DNA of 64,000 nt from an uncultured Anaerolineales bacterium. Its GTDB lineage: Bacteria > Chloroflexota > Anaerolineae > Aggregatilineales > Aggregatilineaceae. The stretch covers positions 1 to 64,000 of the forward strand of contig CAKZOB010000041.1 of NCBI GenBank assembly GCA_937135955.1, given 5' to 3'. Position 1 is the stretch's first letter; each line of letters begins with the position of its first letter. Positions 55,779 through 63,655 of this stretch are shown here, piece by piece. A model generated the notes under the pieces. It was given only the letters and a program-made list of their open reading frames with translations, was not told the origin of the DNA and ran no database searches. The position numbers and the translations under genes were made by a program.

Positions 55779-55808
55779 TTGACAGACTATTGTCAATTTT
55801 CCTACACT
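55779..55808 (+). promoter_or_regulatory. WXG100 operon promoter with operator-like palindrome
   Basis: TTGACA (55779-55784), an 18-bp spacer and TACACT (55803-55808) form a promoter. The -35 is one arm of the inverted repeat TTGACA-N6-TGTCAA (55779-55796), a natural place for a repressor dimer. The leader of about 140 nt contains a GGGCAG/CTGCCTG hairpin near 55872-55891. The regulator is unknown. Confidence 0.65.
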
Positions 55809-55952
55809 GAACTCAGTCATGCCGGATAGTTACACAAAGGAGGGATGGGCCAGACGTCACATTTGCACCTTCGGGCAGGGCATCTCTGCCTGACAACTGC
55901 GCGAAGGTAGTCCGCGAGATCGCGCATCAGAGAATCGCAAAGGGAGGTTGAT

Positions 55953-56261
55953 ATGCCTTTCATGGGGAAGATTCAGGCCGACTACGACGAGTTGGCCGCC
56001 ATCAGCAATGAGTTTCTGCAAGAAGCAGCGGGCGTCGAGCAGCTCACCACCCAGATCATGAACCTGGTAGGCCAACTGGAGAGCGGGGGCTGGATCGGGC
56101 GCGGAGCCGATGCCTTTTACAACGAGATGCACGATCTGGTCGAGCCGGGCTTGCAGCGTCTGGCGCGCGCCCTGGAAGATGCGGGCAACGCCGTCCGTCA
56201 GATCAGCAACATCGTCTCGCAGGCCGAGCAGGAAGCCAGCTCGCTCTTTGGGCGACGTTGA
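55953..56261 (+). CDS. WXG100-family protein 1 (WIG motif)
   Basis: 102 aa, SD GGGAGG. Two helices are joined by the hairpin motif GGWIGRGADAF with W47-I48-G49, the defining mark of ESAT-6/WXG100 proteins. The second helix continues into a polar tail (SQAEQEASSLFGRR). No signal peptide. Such proteins form small helical dimers that are exported by, or help drive, type VII secretion. It is the first of four genes with a shared promoter. Confidence 0.9.
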   Translation: MPFMGKIQADYDELAAISNEFLQEAAGVEQLTTQIMNLVGQLESGGWIGRGADAFYNEMHDLVEPGLQRLARALEDAGNAVRQISNIVSQAEQEASSLFGRR

Positions 56262-56275
56262 CGGAGTCGGGAGTG

Positions 56276-56295
56276 GGCGCGCTTAAGCTCGCGCC
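56276..56295 (+). other. Intercistronic hairpin between WXG100 genes 1 and 2
   Basis: GGCGCG (56276-56281) and CGCGCC (56290-56295) form a 6-bp stem with an 8-nt loop 18 bp before the next ATG, short of the GGAGG SD. It could affect mRNA stability or the ratio of the products. Confidence 0.35.
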
Positions 56296-56313
56296 AACGA
56301 CAAGGAGGTCACT

Positions 56314-56610
56314 ATGCCAGACGTACAAATGGATTATGACCTGATGGAAGATATGGCCCGCCTCTTCCGTGAGGGCGCTCAGCACATGGAAGACCTGCGG
56401 CGTTCCATGCAGAATATCGCTTCCAGGCTGGAAGACGGCGCTCTACTGGGTCGGGGGGGCGACGCACTTGCCCAGGCGCTGCGCAACAATCTCAATTCGC
56501 GGATCGCAGCCTTGCAAGACAAACTGGAAGAACTTTCGATGGACGTGTACGGCGCGCTGGTTGACCTGCGCGATGGCGACACGGAAGCCGCCAGCCGGTT
56601 CAAGGGCTAA
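56314..56610 (+). CDS. WXG100-like protein 2 (W replaced by L)
   Basis: 98 aa, SD AAGGAGG. It starts MPDVQMDYD, like protein 4 (MAEVSMDYD), and ends with the same ELSMDVYGALVDLRDGD pattern. The WXG position is L44-L45-G46 in DGALLGRGGDA; the aromatic residue is lost, yet the Gly and helical-hairpin pattern remain. It is probably the partner subunit of a WXG100 heterodimer. The next gene starts 14 bp after its stop. Confidence 0.85.
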   Translation: MPDVQMDYDLMEDMARLFREGAQHMEDLRRSMQNIASRLEDGALLGRGGDALAQALRNNLNSRIAALQDKLEELSMDVYGALVDLRDGDTEAASRFKG

Positions 56611-56623
56611 AGCGAGGTGAGCC

Positions 56624-56947
56624 ATGTCGATCTTTAGCTGTGTCATGGGTGATGTACAGGATGTGGTCAACCAGGTGATCCAGCAGGCCAACCTGGTGGA
56701 AGAGGTCGCCGGGGGCATCCGCAACGGCATGAACCCCATCGTGGGCGGTGCCTGGACGGGCCAGGGCGCGCAGGCGTTCATCCAGGAAGTGCAGACGCGC
56801 CTGATCCCCGAAATCATGGCCCTGATCGCGTCCATCACGGGTTTTGGCGGCGGCATTACCTCGGCGCTGGACATTGTCCAGCAGGCCGATAACGATGTCT
56901 TCAACGTCGTCGGCCAGGTCACTGACATCTTCGACTCGATCTTCTAG
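56624..56947 (+). CDS. WXG100-family protein 3 (WTG motif)
   Basis: 107 aa. The WXG motif is exact: W44-T45-G46 in GGAWTGQGAQAF, flanked by two helices. It differs in sequence from protein 1 and has a hydrophobic Gly-rich stretch (TGFGGGITSALDIV) before the last helix. It lies between two members of the W-less paralog pair, which suggests 1+2 and 3+4 pairing. Confidence 0.9.
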   Translation: MSIFSCVMGDVQDVVNQVIQQANLVEEVAGGIRNGMNPIVGGAWTGQGAQAFIQEVQTRLIPEIMALIASITGFGGGITSALDIVQQADNDVFNVVGQVTDIFDSIF

Positions 56948-56998
56948 CGCCAGCGCCACGGCGGAGCGCATATCAAGAGACCTAAGAAGGAGGATGAT

Positions 56999-57292
56999 AT
57001 GGCCGAAGTATCCATGGATTATGACGCCGTGCAGCGTATGGCCGACGGATTCAGAAACTCTGCCGACACGTTGCAGGCGGTGAGCCGGGCGCTCGAAGTA
57101 GCCATTGCCATCCTGAAAGCCTCGGCTTTCCTGGGGCTGGTGGGCAATATGGCATTGGCGCACTATCTGGAAGGGATCAAACCCAACGTGGATCGCCTGG
57201 CGGCAACTTGCGAAGAGCTGAGCCTGGACCTTGTCGGGGCGATCATCAGCCTGCGCGATGGGGACTATTCCGGCTCGCAGCGTTTCGTCTAG
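56999..57292 (+). CDS. WXG100-like protein 4 (W replaced by F)
   Basis: 97 aa, SD AAGGAGG. It is a paralog of protein 2 (MAEVSMDYD start; ELSLDLVGAIISLRDGD end). The hairpin position reads F44-L45-G46 in SAFLGLVGNMA. It ends the WXG100 operon; the terminator follows 27 bp later. Confidence 0.85.
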   Translation: MAEVSMDYDAVQRMADGFRNSADTLQAVSRALEVAIAILKASAFLGLVGNMALAHYLEGIKPNVDRLAATCEELSLDLVGAIISLRDGDYSGSQRFV

Positions 57293-57319
57293 ACTGTGCC
57301 CTGTGCGCACAAGACCGCG

Positions 57320-57358
57320 ACTGGCGCTCGCCCAAACGGGAGGAGCGCCAGTGTTTTT
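57320..57358 (+). terminator. Rho-independent terminator of the WXG100 operon
   Basis: ACTGGCGCT (57320-57328) and AGCGCCAGT (57344-57352) form a perfect 9-bp stem followed by GTTTTT. Together with the promoter at 55779 it delimits a four-gene transcript of about 1.5 kb. Confidence 0.9.
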
Positions 57359-58422
57359 CAGCCCAGCAACGCCGAGAGCATGATCAACACGACCGTCGCC
57401 AGGGCGAGCAGGACCACCGCGATCAGGATGCGTCGGTTGATGGAGCGTTTCTTTTCCGGCGGGACTTCGCCGAACTTGGTGCGCAGCAGCTTGGCAAAGG
57501 CGCGCACGTCCTGGTAACGTTGCTCCGGCGCGCGCTGAATGGCCATATGCACGATCTGCTGAATGTCCTCGGCCAGGTCGGTGCGTTCCAGAGGTTCGAT
57601 GGCCCCCCCCACCACTTCCTGGCGCACGTCGGCATCCTTGCGCTGAGCGAAACGAAACGCCGGATGCCCCGCCAGCATTTCATAGAGCAATAGTCCCAAT
57701 CCGTAGACATCGGCAGCATACCCCACCGGCCCGTCGCGGGCGATCAGTTCCGGCGGCGTATAGGCGGGCACGGCGAACTTCTGCACCCAGTCTGGGTCAA
57801 CGCCCCCTGGTTCGCCCAGCAGCCCCAGGTCGAGCAGCAGCGGGCGCGGAATGCCTTCTTTGTCCATGCGGACATAGATGGCATCTGGATTCAGATTGAG
57901 GTGCAGCGCGTTGCCCTTCAGATGCATGAAGGCAATCGCATCGGCCAGGCTGATCGTCAGCCAGGCCGCGTGCTGATACCACGGCTGCGGGTTCTGCAAC
58001 AGCAGGTCGCGCAGGAACTCCCCTTCGACGTGCGCGAACACTTCGTAATACTTGCTCTCGTCCCGAAAGACTGTCTTGCCATAGGGGCGCTGCCGGAGGT
58101 CCAGTTGACGGTAGGCGGGCAACAATACCGGTAACATGGGGTGTTGCTGCGCCGACAACCCCAACAACACGCGCGCTTCGCGGCGCAGCAGGTCCTGGCA
58201 ACCAGGGTGCGCCACCTTCAACAACACCGGCTGCCCGTCGCGCTCGGCTTCGTATAGGGCTGCCGTGCGCAATACGCGCAACAGGCGCACGATCTTGATG
58301 TCGCCCAGCCATTCGCCATAGTCGAAGATCAGCGGCATGTTGCCTGCCGGGCAGTCCGGCTCCTGGCACCACAGATTGCCGTCAACGGACACGCGCTGGC
58401 AGACCGTGCAGATACGCTTCAC
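57358..58422 (-). CDS. Tail-anchored pseudokinase of the type VII-like locus
   Basis: 354 aa from a GTG at 58422. An N-terminal zinc-ribbon-like pair (CTVC, Cys5/Cys8, with Cys19 and Cys24) precedes a kinase fold. Lys69 (VLLKVA), an alphaC Glu near 82 and DLG (198-200) remain, but the HRD-KxxN motif reads HLNLNPDA (174-181), so the catalytic Asp is Asn176 and the fold is a pseudokinase. The last 25 residues are one membrane helix (ILIAVVLLALATVVLIML), a tail anchor. EssB/YukC, a core component of Firmicutes type VII systems, is also a pseudokinase with one membrane helix; that likeness is a proposal, not a sequence match. Confidence 0.82.
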   Translation of the reverse strand: MKRICTVCQRVSVDGNLWCQEPDCPAGNMPLIFDYGEWLGDIKIVRLLRVLRTAALYEAERDGQPVLLKVAHPGCQDLLRREARVLLGLSAQQHPMLPVLLPAYRQLDLRQRPYGKTVFRDESKYYEVFAHVEGEFLRDLLLQNPQPWYQHAAWLTISLADAIAFMHLKGNALHLNLNPDAIYVRMDKEGIPRPLLLDLGLLGEPGGVDPDWVQKFAVPAYTPPELIARDGPVGYAADVYGLGLLLYEMLAGHPAFRFAQRKDADVRQEVVGGAIEPLERTDLAEDIQQIVHMAIQRAPEQRYQDVRAFAKLLRTKFGEVPPEKKRSINRRILIAVVLLALATVVLIMLSALLG

Positions 58423-58516
58423 AGCCTCGCTCCCTGTGCGCAGTCTCTGGCGGGACTCTGCTCACGCCAGAGACGTGACGGACGCGAAAAAGGCGGGATG
58501 GCCCCCTTCATCAGTT

Positions 58517-58545
58517 AAGGTACAGCGTTCTCGGATTTGTGTCAA
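58517..58545 (-). promoter_or_regulatory. Promoter of the pseudokinase gene
   Basis: On the minus strand TTGACA (58540-58545), a 17-bp spacer and TACCTT (58517-58522). It faces away from the FtsK gene in a 211-bp divergent region. Confidence 0.65.
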
Positions 58546-58584
58546 ACGCTATTTCAAAATCCGGCATTCGACCTCAGCCTGTTG

Positions 58585-58590
58585 TATAAT
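58585..58590 (+). promoter_or_regulatory. -10 element of the FtsK-like gene
   Basis: A perfect TATAAT lies 43 bp before the ATG at 58634. No good -35 box is found at 16-18 bp, so an activator or divergent control with the pseudokinase promoter is possible. Confidence 0.45.
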
Positions 58591-58633
58591 GGGCTTAATC
58601 ATTACTGCTCCGCCAGTTCCGGAGAGCTGCCCC

Positions 58634-61600
58634 ATGCCTGAGTTCACCAACCGTCCCCCCCGCATTCAGCCCGAACTACCCTATGGCGAGGTGACGATCC
58701 CTTCCCCACCCAGTTCGGAAACGGGCAGCCGTCAGCAGTTGATTCAGGTCGCGCTGCCGATGATCACCATCATCGGTTATGTGATTGTCAGCGCCAGCGG
58801 CCAGGGGCGCAGCCTGTTGTTGCTGATCCCCATGGGCTTATCGGTCGTCGCCTCGACGACGGTCGCGCTGATCGCCTTTGCCCGCGCCGCCCGTGAAGAA
58901 GCGGAGAAGAAACGCGCCTACATCCAGCGATTGGGCGAGCTGCGCAAAGAAATGAGCGCGTCGCACGACATTCAGCGCCGCTTCTACCTGTACAACTACC
59001 CCGAACCGGACACCGTGCTACAGATCGCCAGCGACCGCCAGAACAGGGTCAACGGGCTGCGGCTGTGGGAGCGGCGCACAACCGATAGCGACTTCGGCGT
59101 GATCCGCCTGGGCATCGGCACGCGCCCCTCCACGGTGCGCTATGTGCTCAGCACTGGCGCGGCGGACGAAGATTCGCCGTTGATGAAAGACGCGCTCAAG
59201 CTCCAGGAAGACTCGCGCTTTGTCACCGACGTGCCGATCACCATCCCCCTGCGCCAGTACGAAAAACCCGACGCTCTGCATACTGCCCAGGAAGACGAAG
59301 AAGATGGACAGGAAGCGCGCAAAAGCCCGGCCATGAAGGGGGCCGAAGCGCGCTTCGCCCTGGGCATTGCGGGCAAACACCGCGCCGAGACCTATCACTT
59401 TGTGCGGGCCATGATGGCGCACTATGCCGCTTTCCACGCGCCCACCGACGCGCGGCTCTATGTGGTCGGCTCGCCAGAGGCACGCGCGGAGTGGGAGTGG
59501 GCGCGCTGGCTGCCGCACTGCAACACGTCGCGCAATCAGCAGGGCACGGGCGATCAGCTCTGTTTTGCCAGGGACAAAGTCCGCCGCTTCTGGGACGACC
59601 TGCAGGTGGAACTGGAACGGCGGCAATTGCGCCTGGCCGACCGGGATAACAGCACTGATCCCACCCTGCCTCATCTACTGGTGGTGGTGGACGGCATGGA
59701 CGGCTTCGGCGAGAACTCACCGCTGGCCGAGGTGCAGGCCGAGGCCGCCGTCTCGATCCTGCTCACGCAGGGGCCACGGCTGGGCGCGTCTATTGTCTTC
59801 CTGGTGCCCGACCGCAGCCTGATCCCCAGCGATTGCCGGGCGCTGATCGAGGTCGAGCGCGTGGAAAACGGGCGCGTGGCCTTCCGCTACGCCGAGGTAG
59901 GCGTCAATACGCTGCGCTATGTGGGCACGGCGGATCAACTGGATGCCGTCCGCGCCGAGCGCGACTTCGCCCGCAAGCTGGCTCCACTGGCCGTGCGCAC
60001 CACCTACGGCGCAGACCTGGCCACCGCTGTCAACCTGCTGGAGATGAACGCTGTCGAGACCGTCGAACAAATCCCCATCCTGGACAACTGGCGGCGCAGC
60101 CGGCAGCCGGAAAACGCCGAATGGCTGAGCGTGCCGATTGGCCTGATGCCAGGCAACAAGGTGCGCGAACTCAAGTTCTCAGCGGATGGCGACGGGGTGC
60201 ACGGCATGATCGCTGGCACGACCGGCTCCGGCAAGTCCGAATTGCTGCTGACGCTGATCGTCGGGCTGGCCATCAAGTATGACCCCAGCGTGGTCAACTT
60301 CGTGCTGGTGGACTACAAAGGTGGCGCGGCCTTCGAACCGTTTCGCACGCTGCCGCACTGCGTGGACATCGTCACCAACCTGCAGGGCACGGCGGGGGTG
60401 CGCACCTTCACCGCGCTGCGCTCCGAACTCAACCGGCGCAGCAAGCTGATCGCCGATACCAATGTCAAGCACATCGTGCACTATCGCCAGAAGGGGCTGC
60501 ATCTGACGCACGAACCGTTCCCCTTCCTGTTCATCATCGTGGACGAGTTCGCCGAGATGGTGAAGGAGAATCCGGACTTCAAGGCGCAGCTCGATAGCAT
60601 CACCCGTCTGGGGCGCGCGCTCGGCGTCTCGCTGATCACCGCCACGCAGCGCCCGGCGGGCGCGGTCACCGATCAGATGCGCGCCAACATGAAGTTCCGC
60701 ATCTGCCTGCGCGTCGAGACGATGGAAGACAGCCGCGAACTGCTGCGCCGCTCCGACGCCGCCTTCCTGCCGCCCAACATCCCCGGTCGCGCCTATTTGC
60801 AGGTGGGCAACGAGAATGTCGAACTGATGCAGGTCGCGCGGGCGGGCGGCCCCTACACCGGCCCGCAGATTGACGCCGAGCCGCCGGTGATCTGGCTCAA
60901 CCGACAGAAGCGCACCGCCGCCCAGGCGCGTCCGGCGGGGCCGTTGCAGGAAGCGCCAGCGCTGTCCGACGTGCTGGTGGAGATCATGCATCGTCTGGCC
61001 GAGGACAACCCCGACGTAGCCAAACAACGCAAGCCCTGGCCCGATCCCCTGCCCGCTTACCTGCCTCTGCACGCCACGCAGATCAAGGGCGAAGACCAGG
61101 CCGACCCGCTGCTGCCGCTCAATCCGGCGGTGCTGGCCTGGCTGGAAGGGCGGGGCGGCTGGCGCGGCATCAACTGGGCGACCGAGGCCATGCGCGCGCC
61201 CGTGGGCCTCATTGACAACCCCATCCGCGCCGAGCGTCTGCGCCTGACGCTCGACCTGACGCGCGGCCACGCCGTGATCTTCGGCGCGTCGGGCTGGGGC
61301 AAGACGACCTTCCTGCGCACGGTGATCACCAGCCTGGCCGCCACTCACTCGCCGGACGAACTGCACGTCTATATCCTGGACTTTGGCGGGCGCGGCCTGG
61401 ACGTGCTGGAAGCGCTGCCGCACCGCGCCGCCTCGATCCTGCCGTCGGAAGAAGAGCGCGTGCAACGCCTGTTGCGCCGCCTGGAAAGCATCCTGGAGGA
61501 GCGCAACCGCATCCTCAGCCAGGCGCGCGCCGACAACCTGAGCACCTATAACGCCAACAACCCCGACAAGGTGCTTCCGGCGATTCTGGTGGTGCTGGAC

Positions 61601-62893
61601 AACTTCGCCGAGTTCAAAGAGAACTACGAGAACCTGATGGAGTCGCTGATCGGCATTGCCCGCGAGGGACGCGCCTATGGCGTGCACCTGGTGGTCACCG
61701 CCGATCAGTCCAACGCGCTGCCGGGCAAGCTCTACAGTCTGTTCACCGAGCGCCTCACGCTCAAGCTGGCGGACAAGGCCGAATACGCCAACATCGTGGG
61801 GCGTGGCGTGCCGGGCATTGACGACATTCCGGGGCGCGGCTTCGTCTCGGTAGAACGCAACCCGCTCGAATTCCAGACGGCCTTGCCGGTAGGCATCACC
61901 GAAGAAGAAGAGGCCGAAGGGCTGGACGAGACGGTCAAACTGGAGCAATTCGCGCAGTTGCTGGCCAGCGCCTGGTCGGGCAAGCGCCCCGAAGGCATTG
62001 ACGTGCTGCGCGAGATCATCCCGCTGCGCAGTCTATTACCTCCGCTGGGCCAGGGGCCGGAGCGCGTGCAGACCATCCTGGGCGTGGAAGACCTCAACCT
62101 GGAACCCGCCCTGCTCGACCTGCAACAGCGCGGCCCTCATTTCATCGTCATCGGCCCGCCACTGTGTGGTAAGACCACTGCGCTGCGCTCGTGGGTGATG
62201 GCCCTGGCTCATAGCTACCCGCCAGAGCGCGTGGCGATGGTGCTGATTGACTTTCAGCAGCGCTTCTTCAAGTATGGTGGCAAGCACACCCTGGGCGATC
62301 TGCCGCATGTGTTGGCGACAGTATCGGAAAAAGAGGGCATGGCGCAGGTGCTCAAAAACCTGCAATACGAGTACAGCGCCCGCCCGCCCGACCTGCCCAG
62401 GCCGGAGATTTTCGTCATCGCCGACAACTACGACGACTTCACCAACGTGCTTGGCCCGGCCACCCGCGCCACCGAATACCGCGACCTGGCCGAACTCGCT
62501 CGCAAGTATGGGCCGGAGGGGTTGCACGTCGTGCTGTGCGGCTCGCTGAGCATCATGCGCTCGATGGACGATCTGGTCAAACAGGTCGTCGCGCCGCGCT
62601 ATGGCCTGGGGCTGGATTCGTCCGACGCGCCCAGTGCGTTGGGCGGGCGCGTGCGCGGCGGCGGAGACGAGTTCCCGCCAGGGCGCGGCTATGTGGTCAA
62701 GGCCGGGCGGCTCTCGCTGATCCAGACGGCCATCCCGCACGACGAAAGCGATCTGGAAGGGTCGCTGGATCGCTGGGTGGCCGAGATCGCCAGTCACTAC
62801 CCGCAGCGCGCCCGTTGGTATATCGAGATCAACCCGCCGCCCGAACCAGAACCGGCTGAAGCCGCCGAGAAGACCGGCGCGCCGGCGAAGTGA
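58634..62893 (+). CDS. FtsK/SpoIIIE-type secretion ATPase, EssC/EccC-like
   Basis: 1419 aa from the ATG at 58634 (GGAG upstream; the longer ORF from 58337 runs through the promoter). Two membrane helices at about 36-54 and 60-84 precede a linker domain and three FtsK-type ATPase modules: Walker A GTTGSGKSE (about 527), GASGWGKTT (about 882) and GPPLCGKTT (about 1173). Walker B regions are LFIIVDEFAEMV, AILVVLDNFAEF and EIFVIADNYDDF; only the first is fully canonical. This layout is that of EssC/EccC, the motor of type VII secretion, without the N-terminal FHA domains of EssC. Confidence 0.93.
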   Translation: MPEFTNRPPRIQPELPYGEVTIPSPPSSETGSRQQLIQVALPMITIIGYVIVSASGQGRSLLLLIPMGLSVVASTTVALIAFARAAREEAEKKRAYIQRLGELRKEMSASHDIQRRFYLYNYPEPDTVLQIASDRQNRVNGLRLWERRTTDSDFGVIRLGIGTRPSTVRYVLSTGAADEDSPLMKDALKLQEDSRFVTDVPITIPLRQYEKPDALHTAQEDEEDGQEARKSPAMKGAEARFALGIAGKHRAETYHFVRAMMAHYAAFHAPTDARLYVVGSPEARAEWEWARWLPHCNTSRNQQGTGDQLCFARDKVRRFWDDLQVELERRQLRLADRDNSTDPTLPHLLVVVDGMDGFGENSPLAEVQAEAAVSILLTQGPRLGASIVFLVPDRSLIPSDCRALIEVERVENGRVAFRYAEVGVNTLRYVGTADQLDAVRAERDFARKLAPLAVRTTYGADLATAVNLLEMNAVETVEQIPILDNWRRSRQPENAEWLSVPIGLMPGNKVRELKFSADGDGVHGMIAGTTGSGKSELLLTLIVGLAIKYDPSVVNFVLVDYKGGAAFEPFRTLPHCVDIVTNLQGTAGVRTFTALRSELNRRSKLIADTNVKHIVHYRQKGLHLTHEPFPFLFIIVDEFAEMVKENPDFKAQLDSITRLGRALGVSLITATQRPAGAVTDQMRANMKFRICLRVETMEDSRELLRRSDAAFLPPNIPGRAYLQVGNENVELMQVARAGGPYTGPQIDAEPPVIWLNRQKRTAAQARPAGPLQEAPALSDVLVEIMHRLAEDNPDVAKQRKPWPDPLPAYLPLHATQIKGEDQADPLLPLNPAVLAWLEGRGGWRGINWATEAMRAPVGLIDNPIRAERLRLTLDLTRGHAVIFGASGWGKTTFLRTVITSLAATHSPDELHVYILDFGGRGLDVLEALPHRAASILPSEEERVQRLLRRLESILEERNRILSQARADNLSTYNANNPDKVLPAILVVLDNFAEFKENYENLMESLIGIAREGRAYGVHLVVTADQSNALPGKLYSLFTERLTLKLADKAEYANIVGRGVPGIDDIPGRGFVSVERNPLEFQTALPVGITEEEEAEGLDETVKLEQFAQLLASAWSGKRPEGIDVLREIIPLRSLLPPLGQGPERVQTILGVEDLNLEPALLDLQQRGPHFIVIGPPLCGKTTALRSWVMALAHSYPPERVAMVLIDFQQRFFKYGGKHTLGDLPHVLATVSEKEGMAQVLKNLQYEYSARPPDLPRPEIFVIADNYDDFTNVLGPATRATEYRDLAELARKYGPEGLHVVLCGSLSIMRSMDDLVKQVVAPRYGLGLDSSDAPSALGGRVRGGGDEFPPGRGYVVKAGRLSLIQTAIPHDESDLEGSLDRWVAEIASHYPQRARWYIEINPPPEPEPAEAAEKTGAPAK

Positions 62894-62990
62894 GGGGTCT
62901 TGAGCGAAGGACATCTGGCAGAGCAACTCTCGCAGTGCGGCTATAACTCATGACTCATAGCTCGTCACTCACAACGCTACAGAGGAAGCC

Positions 62991-63638
62991 ATGGATCGCG
63001 TCATCCTGACCATCACCTCCGAGCTATTCGACGAAGCGGATCGCCGCCAGGAAGTGTCGGTGCGCGCCAACCTGACCGTGCGCGCGCTCATCGAGGAGAT
63101 TCGGCGCGAGTTCAACCTGCTAGACGCCGGCTATCGCCTGACCCTGGCCGGGCAGCGCGAGCCGCTCCCACTCGACCGTACCATGGAGCAGCTCGGTTTG
63201 CAGACAGGTGCAGAACTGGTCTTCGCCCGCGACCGACATCGCCTGGATCAACGGGTGATCGCCCGCGGCGGTCAGTACTTCGAGCCGGTCAGTCAGCCGG
63301 GGCGCGCCTTCCTGCGCGAGGCAGCCTCCGGGCAGGTGTTCACCATTGACTGGCAACCGGCAATCATCGGGCGGCCCGATGCGGCCAACCCCATCACTGC
63401 CCAGGCGCTGGCGGTAGATGTCAGCACCCTGGCCGAGGGGCGCACTGTCTCGCGCCGTCACGCGCAGATCACCGAGCGGGGCGGGACGTACTACCTGGAA
63501 GCGCTCAACGAGCGCAACCCCACTCTGCTCAACGGGCAGCCGCTGACGTTGGGCGAACGGCGCGCGCTCTCGCCCGGCGACAGGATTCGCGTGGGGCTGG
63601 TGGAGCTGGAGTTTGGGATGCAGGGCCTGTCGTCCTGA
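62991..63638 (+). CDS. YukD-like ubiquitin fold fused to FHA domain
   Basis: 215 aa. Residues about 1-80 form a ubiquitin-like fold of the YukD/EsaB type (VILTITSELFDEADRRQEV, then AGYRLTLAGQREPLPLDRTM). Residues about 105-210 are an FHA phosphothreonine-binding domain (IIGRPD, VSRRHAQI, NPTLLNGQPL, SPGDRIRVG). EsaB/YukD are small accessory parts of type VII systems, and EssC carries FHA domains; here both are joined in one protein next to the FHA-less motor gene. It is co-directional with the motor gene across a 97-bp gap. Confidence 0.9.
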   Translation: MDRVILTITSELFDEADRRQEVSVRANLTVRALIEEIRREFNLLDAGYRLTLAGQREPLPLDRTMEQLGLQTGAELVFARDRHRLDQRVIARGGQYFEPVSQPGRAFLREAASGQVFTIDWQPAIIGRPDAANPITAQALAVDVSTLAEGRTVSRRHAQITERGGTYYLEALNERNPTLLNGQPLTLGERRALSPGDRIRVGLVELEFGMQGLSS

Positions 63639-63655
63639 GGCGCGCCCGCGCCGAA

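Noticed and set aside
58337-58633. Longer N-terminus of the FtsK-like protein
   Set aside because: It would include the promoter TATAAT and the divergent gene's start region; the added 99 residues show no domain.
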